Source: SAR324 cluster bacterium lautmerah10 (GTDB lineage: Bacteria; SAR324; NAC60-12). From it: 39,246 bases of DNA. Every line of letters begins with the position of its first letter. Position 1 is the first letter of the stretch. Location: positions 1 to 39,246 of the forward strand of contig LNZD02000009.1 in assembly GCA_001469005.2 (NCBI GenBank). Reading direction: 5' to 3'. This document shows, piece by piece, positions 33,561 to 39,246 of the stretch. Made by a program: the position numbers and the translations under genes. The notes below the pieces were generated by a model, which ran no database searches, was not told where the DNA came from, and was given only the letters and a program-made list of their open reading frames with translations.

Positions 33561-33797
33561 GTTGAGAAAATGAATTTTTGGGTTTTCGACAACTGTCGAT
33601 ACACAATCAACAATCTTTCGACAGGATTGTAGATTTCTCATTGGGTTTTTCCGATGATTTTGATAGCGTACATGTTCGGGTCAAATTTATGATCAAAATC
33701 GACATTTTGGATTTCAAAATATCTTTAATGAGATCAGTATCTTATTCTGGTTTTCGAAATAATCGACAATCCTACTGCTAATACGATTATAAAATAA
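33561..33797. other. Candidate replication origin with five TCGACA motifs
   Basis: An AT-rich 240-base gap directly upstream of dnaN. TCGACA occurs on the plus strand at 33586-33591, 33618-33623, 33699-33704 and 33763-33768, and on the minus strand at 33594-33599. The nine-base contexts are TTTTCGACA, CTTTCGACA, AAATCGACA, TAATCGACA and GTATCGACA. The first and the inverted copy face each other across two bases. About 0.1 copies would be expected by chance. These resemble a variant of the DnaA box (TTATCCACA), differing mainly at the sixth base. Origins often lie beside dnaN; dnaA itself is not here. Origin function is inference. Confidence 0.45.
33610..33630. repeat. Inverted repeat around a TCGACA motif
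   Basis: ACAATC (33610-33615) and GATTGT (33625-33630) are perfect inverted copies flanking nine bases that include TCGACA at 33618-33623. It may be a protein-binding site or a small hairpin in the dnaN upstream region. Confidence 0.4.
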
Positions 33798-34925
33798 ATG
33801 GATATTCTGATTAATACAGAAATACTTATCAGCACACTTCAGAATGTCATTTCGGTGATTGATAAGAGTTATTCAAAGCCCATACTCTCCAATTTCATGA
33901 TCAAAACCCTTGAGAATGAGGGAGGACAGGGGATGGTTGAATTCTCTGCAACTGATTATGAACTCTCGATCATCGAGCGCATACCAGCAGAGATCACAAC
34001 TTCCGGAAGCATTTGCATCAATGCAAAAAGGGTTTTTGATATCGCCCGAGAATTTCAGGCTAAAGAGACCAGAATTCTTTCAACAGAACAGTTGTGGGTT
34101 CATATTTCTTGTGGTGCTTCAGAATTGCGTCTTCCATCGGTTGAGGTCGGTCTTTATCCCCAGCCGAATATTGAAGAACTGAAACAAAATCTGAAAATTT
34201 CCACGGTGGACCTCGCCCAATGCATTGATATGACTCTTTTTGCTTCTCAAACGAACGAAGCGAGAAGAAATTTAATGGGAGTGGCACTGAGCATCACTGA
34301 TGAGCAGAAGACCCGCTGGCAGGCTACGGATGGACATCGTTTGGCCCAGGTGATCCAGCCTGTGGAAGAAATGAATTTCGGAGAGGTACCTGAGATTATT
34401 CTTCCCCGAAAAGCGTTGATGGAAATTCGGAAAGTCTGCGAGTTGATGGGAGAAATTGTGGATATCACTTTTGATGAAAGGGTTGCCCAATTCTCCGGTA
34501 ACAGGATTCATTTCAAAACCAGACTGATCGAAGGTAAGTTTCCAAATTGTGATCCGATCATTCCCAAAGACAATGAGCGGAAATCCACCATCCATCGGGA
34601 AAATCTTATTCATTCCCTGAGAATTGTTTCCGCTATCAGTACCGACAAACTCAGACCGGTAAAACTGAACCTTCAGTCAGGTCTGCTCAAATTGGAAAGT
34701 GAGAAAACCGAATTCGGTGAAGCAAGTGATGAGTTTGAGGTCAATTATGATGGGGAGCCCTTTGAAATTGGATTCAACACCCGTTATCTGCTCGATGTGT
34801 TGAATGTCATGAAATCTGATGAAATTCTGATGGAATTCAAATCCCCGATGAGTCCCTCGGTGATTCGTGATCCCAATAATGATATCTTCCTTTCGGTGCT
34901 GATGCCGTTACGCACTGAATGGTAA
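33798..34925 (+). CDS. dnaN: DNA polymerase III beta subunit (sliding clamp), 375 aa
   Basis: The ring-shaped processivity clamp of the replicative polymerase. The protein shows the three-domain clamp layout: the N-terminal KPILSNFMIKT, the ATDGHRLAQV motif in the middle (domain two) and the end VLMPLRTEW, the conserved C terminus. Length is normal (366-380). The ATG at 33798 lies close to a TATAAA (33788-33793), and no ribosome binding site is seen before it. Its last seven bases overlap recF, which is common for dnaN-recF pairs. Confidence 0.97.
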   Translation: MDILINTEILISTLQNVISVIDKSYSKPILSNFMIKTLENEGGQGMVEFSATDYELSIIERIPAEITTSGSICINAKRVFDIAREFQAKETRILSTEQLWVHISCGASELRLPSVEVGLYPQPNIEELKQNLKISTVDLAQCIDMTLFASQTNEARRNLMGVALSITDEQKTRWQATDGHRLAQVIQPVEEMNFGEVPEIILPRKALMEIRKVCELMGEIVDITFDERVAQFSGNRIHFKTRLIEGKFPNCDPIIPKDNERKSTIHRENLIHSLRIVSAISTDKLRPVKLNLQSGLLKLESEKTEFGEASDEFEVNYDGEPFEIGFNTRYLLDVLNVMKSDEILMEFKSPMSPSVIRDPNNDIFLSVLMPLRTEW

Positions 34926-35986
34926 TCCAATCCCTGGATTTAAGGCACTTTCGAAATTATACCCACCTCCAAACGGAATTTTCTCCAGAAACAAACTGGA
35001 TCTTCGGAAAAAACGGTCAGGGCAAAACCAATCTGGTTGAAGCCATCTACTACATCTGTAACCTGGAATCCTTCCGCACACGGAAGAATCACCACCTCCT
35101 TCAAAGCGGCCATCCACAAGCTCTGATTCAGGCAGAGTTGAAACGAAGTGATGTCTTGCATCAGATTAGGATTCAGATAACTTCACGTGGAAGACAGGTT
35201 CGTCTGGATCATTCAGCATACAATAAGGTTTCCGATTATATTCTCTCCTTCCTTGCGCTGACATTCACTCCAGAAGAAGTGGTCCTGTTCCGCGGAAGTC
35301 CTCAGGAACGCCGCAGATTTTTCAACCGGATGCAGGCCATTCTGGAACCATCCTATTTCAGGATTCTTCAGGATTATGCCAAGGCTTTGTCGCAGAAAAA
35401 TGCTGTTCTCAAACAACAGCAAAGGGAAAAACTTCCGCTATGGAATCAAATGCTCGCCAGGCATGCGTCAATCATGTCGGAAAAAAGGAGATCATTCATC
35501 GAATCTCTGAATCTCCATTTGGCAGAGCTGTTTCAGGCGATTTCAGGAAGAACAGAATGTCTTCAATTAGAATTTCAACCGTCTATTTCGATCCCCGAAG
35601 AAACCGAGGAAGGGATCTTTCAGGTCTTGGAATCTGCTGCTGAAAAAGAAATGCGTGCGGGGCATTCTCTGATGGGCCCTCACCGTGATGATTTCCGGTT
35701 GATGCTGGACCATAGACCGGACCGGGAATTTTTCTCGCAAGGAGAGTTCAGAATCACAAATTTGGCTTTAAAAATGGCGCTGAATCAGCTATTGTTTCAG
35801 TCGTTTAAGATTTATCCGGTATTGATTTTTGATGACCTTTTTTCAGAGTTGGACCCATCGATGAAAAGTCACATCATGGATTTTTTCAGTCAACTTAAAA
35901 ATCAGGTTTTCATCACATCGACAGTTCCTCCGGAATACGTTAAACCCGGCAATACTCTGCAGATTTCTCAAGGAACAACGGTCTAA
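34919..35986 (+). CDS. recF: DNA replication and repair protein RecF, 355 aa
   Basis: An SMC-like ATPase that helps RecA load at single-stranded gaps. Walker A is GKNGQGKTNLVEAIY, the signature region is seen around LMGPHRDDF, and the Walker B/D-loop is PVLIFDDLFSELDP. Conserved N-terminal LRHFRNY is present. Length is typical (about 360). The start overlaps the end of dnaN by seven bases, and gyrB follows after about 90 bases, giving the usual dnaN-recF-gyrB order. Confidence 0.96.
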   Translation: MVIQSLDLRHFRNYTHLQTEFSPETNWIFGKNGQGKTNLVEAIYYICNLESFRTRKNHHLLQSGHPQALIQAELKRSDVLHQIRIQITSRGRQVRLDHSAYNKVSDYILSFLALTFTPEEVVLFRGSPQERRRFFNRMQAILEPSYFRILQDYAKALSQKNAVLKQQQREKLPLWNQMLARHASIMSEKRRSFIESLNLHLAELFQAISGRTECLQLEFQPSISIPEETEEGIFQVLESAAEKEMRAGHSLMGPHRDDFRLMLDHRPDREFFSQGEFRITNLALKMALNQLLFQSFKIYPVLIFDDLFSELDPSMKSHIMDFFSQLKNQVFITSTVPPEYVKPGNTLQISQGTTV

Positions 35987-36015
35987 ACCGATCACTTTAG
36001 ACTGTTTTGCTCATC

Positions 36016-36036
36016 CCCTCAGGAACCCACCTGGGG
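36016..36036 (+). other. Hairpin in the leader before gyrB
   Basis: CCC (36016-36018) and CAGG (36020-36023) pair with CCTG (36030-36033) and GGG (36034-36036), with one T bulged and a six-base loop. No T tract follows, so it is unlikely to be a simple terminator; it might slow transcription or affect gyrB expression. AGGAG lies close to the gyrB ATG. Confidence 0.35.
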
Positions 36037-36075
36037 CTTTAGCAGCAGGAAGTTGCGTCTTAAGCAGGAGCTTAA

Positions 36076-38351
<2,276 letters not shown>

Positions 38352-38360
38352 GTAAAATTC

Positions 38361-39246
38361 ATGGCCCACGCCGCCGTGGCCCTGGTTGGGCGACCGAACG
38401 TGGGCAAATCCACGCTTTTCAATCGATTGGTCGGAAAACGTTCCGCCATTGTTGAATCCTTCCCAGGAGTGACGAGGGACCGTCACGTTGGGCACAGCCA
38501 TTACAAGGGCTATTCCTTCATCGTCATTGATACCGGGGGTTTCGAACCCGATGCCGAAACATCGTTGCTTCAGCAGATGCGACTGCAGTCCCAAATGGCA
38601 GTCGAGGAAGCAGATCTTGCAGTTTTGGTGGTCGATGCCCGTGAAGGCTGGATTCCGGCGGATGTTGAAATCTTCCAGTCCCTCTCCCGTTCCGGTAAAC
38701 CAATCCTGGTAGCTGCAAACAAAGCCGACGTTCCGCAAATCGACGATCAGAGTGTCGATTTCTACCACCTTGGTACCGAACAGGTATTTCCCATTTCTGC
38801 AGAACACGGACGGGGAATCGGGGAACTGCTTGATGCCGCAAGCCAGCTTGTCAATCTGAATGAGGAAAAACCCAATCAAGCAGATGAGGAACTTATCAAG
38901 GTTGCGGTAGTCGGCAAGCCGAATGCGGGAAAATCATCACTCGTGAATGCCCTGCTCGGAGAAAAGCGGATGATCGTTGATTCGGTTCCGGGAACGACCC
39001 GGGATCCTGTCGACAGTCTCTGCAGTTTCCGGAATCAGCATTTTCTCTTGGTCGATACTGCTGGCATACGCCGCAAAGGAAGGGTCAGTCAGAAAGTCGA
39101 GACCTACAGTGTCGTCGCAGCGCTCAAAGCTATCGAGCGTGCAGATGTAGCTTTGTTGGTGTTAGATTCAAGCGAAATGGTGACGGAGCAGGTGATGCGG
39201 ATTGCGGGTTATGTAATGGACCGTGCACGTGCACTGGTTGTGGTAC
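38361..39246 (+). CDS. der: Ribosome-associated GTPase Der (EngA), partial
   Basis: Two GTPase domains in tandem mark Der, needed for 50S assembly. The first has G1 GRPNVGKST, G3 DTGG and G4 ANKAD; the second has G1 GKPNAGKSS and G3 DTAG (VDTAGIRRKG). The acidic linker (EEKPNQADEE) lies between them. The gene runs past the right edge, so the NKWD motif and the C-terminal KH-like domain are outside. The ATG at 38361 is nine bases after the gyrB stop. Der-gyrB adjacency may be a shared message. Confidence 0.95.
   Translation, partial: MAHAAVALVGRPNVGKSTLFNRLVGKRSAIVESFPGVTRDRHVGHSHYKGYSFIVIDTGGFEPDAETSLLQQMRLQSQMAVEEADLAVLVVDAREGWIPADVEIFQSLSRSGKPILVAANKADVPQIDDQSVDFYHLGTEQVFPISAEHGRGIGELLDAASQLVNLNEEKPNQADEELIKVAVVGKPNAGKSSLVNALLGEKRMIVDSVPGTTRDPVDSLCSFRNQHFLLVDTAGIRRKGRVSQKVETYSVVAALKAIERADVALLVLDSSEMVTEQVMRIAGYVMDRARALVVV

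Overview
The window looks like a chromosomal housekeeping and envelope segment of a Gram-negative, moderately AT-rich bacterium. Signs of a Gram-negative envelope are a heptose kinase/ADP-heptose synthase homologue, a family 9 (heptosyltransferase-type) glycosyltransferase, secreted DsbA-type and beta-barrel-like proteins, and a FliN-type flagellar switch protein. A dnaN-recF-gyrB cluster suggests the chromosome origin may be near. The mix of features (type IIA topoisomerase A subunit of the kind I associate with Bacteroidetes, Leptospira and Chlamydia; AspRS with non-discriminating signature residues; archaeal-type SHMT) is compatible with a deltaproteobacterial or SAR324-like lineage. The lineage is inference only. 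There is no sign of phage, IS element, CRISPR array, rRNA or tRNA.

Layout. 1-301 (-) is the 5' part of an unknown gene. 646-6277 (+) holds an ABC-F ATPase and a very large secreted TPR-CHAT protein. 6309-12830 (-) is a run of ybaK-like deacylase, trmL, ddl, aspS, a polyprenyl-phosphate glycosyltransferase with a GtrA tail, an RNase D-like exonuclease and recX. trmB diverges from recX, and the two start codons share two bases. 13879-20413 (+) holds ribF, an SPL-like radical SAM gene, a Lon-N-domain gene, a SurA-N/DsbA chaperone-oxidoreductase, an hldE homologue with a degenerate second half, and an archaeal-type glyA. 20474-26673 (-) holds a PilZ membrane protein, pheA with rpmB, a parC-like topoisomerase subunit and serA.

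26674-27289 has no gene but can fold into several nested hairpins, so it may be a structured RNA or leader. It precedes a small ribbon-helix-helix gene. 27541-30064 (-) holds two small membrane proteins, a DUF4254-GT9 pair with ATGA overlaps, and fliN. 30069-33556 (+) holds an exonuclease III with an unknown 144-residue N-terminal part, a small exported protein, two tandem beta-barrel-like exported proteins and a Sfp/EntD-type phosphopantetheinyl transferase. 33557-33797 is an AT-rich gap with five TCGACA motifs, a candidate replication origin. It is followed by dnaN, recF, gyrB (split by an apparent one-base loss near 37990) and der, which runs off the right end.

The most interesting points are the TCGACA cluster before dnaN, the structured intergenic region before the RHH gene, the archaeal-type SHMT, the missing catalytic residues in the HldE and SPL homologues, the secreted CHAT protein with a perfect EF-hand-like loop, and the gyrB frameshift.
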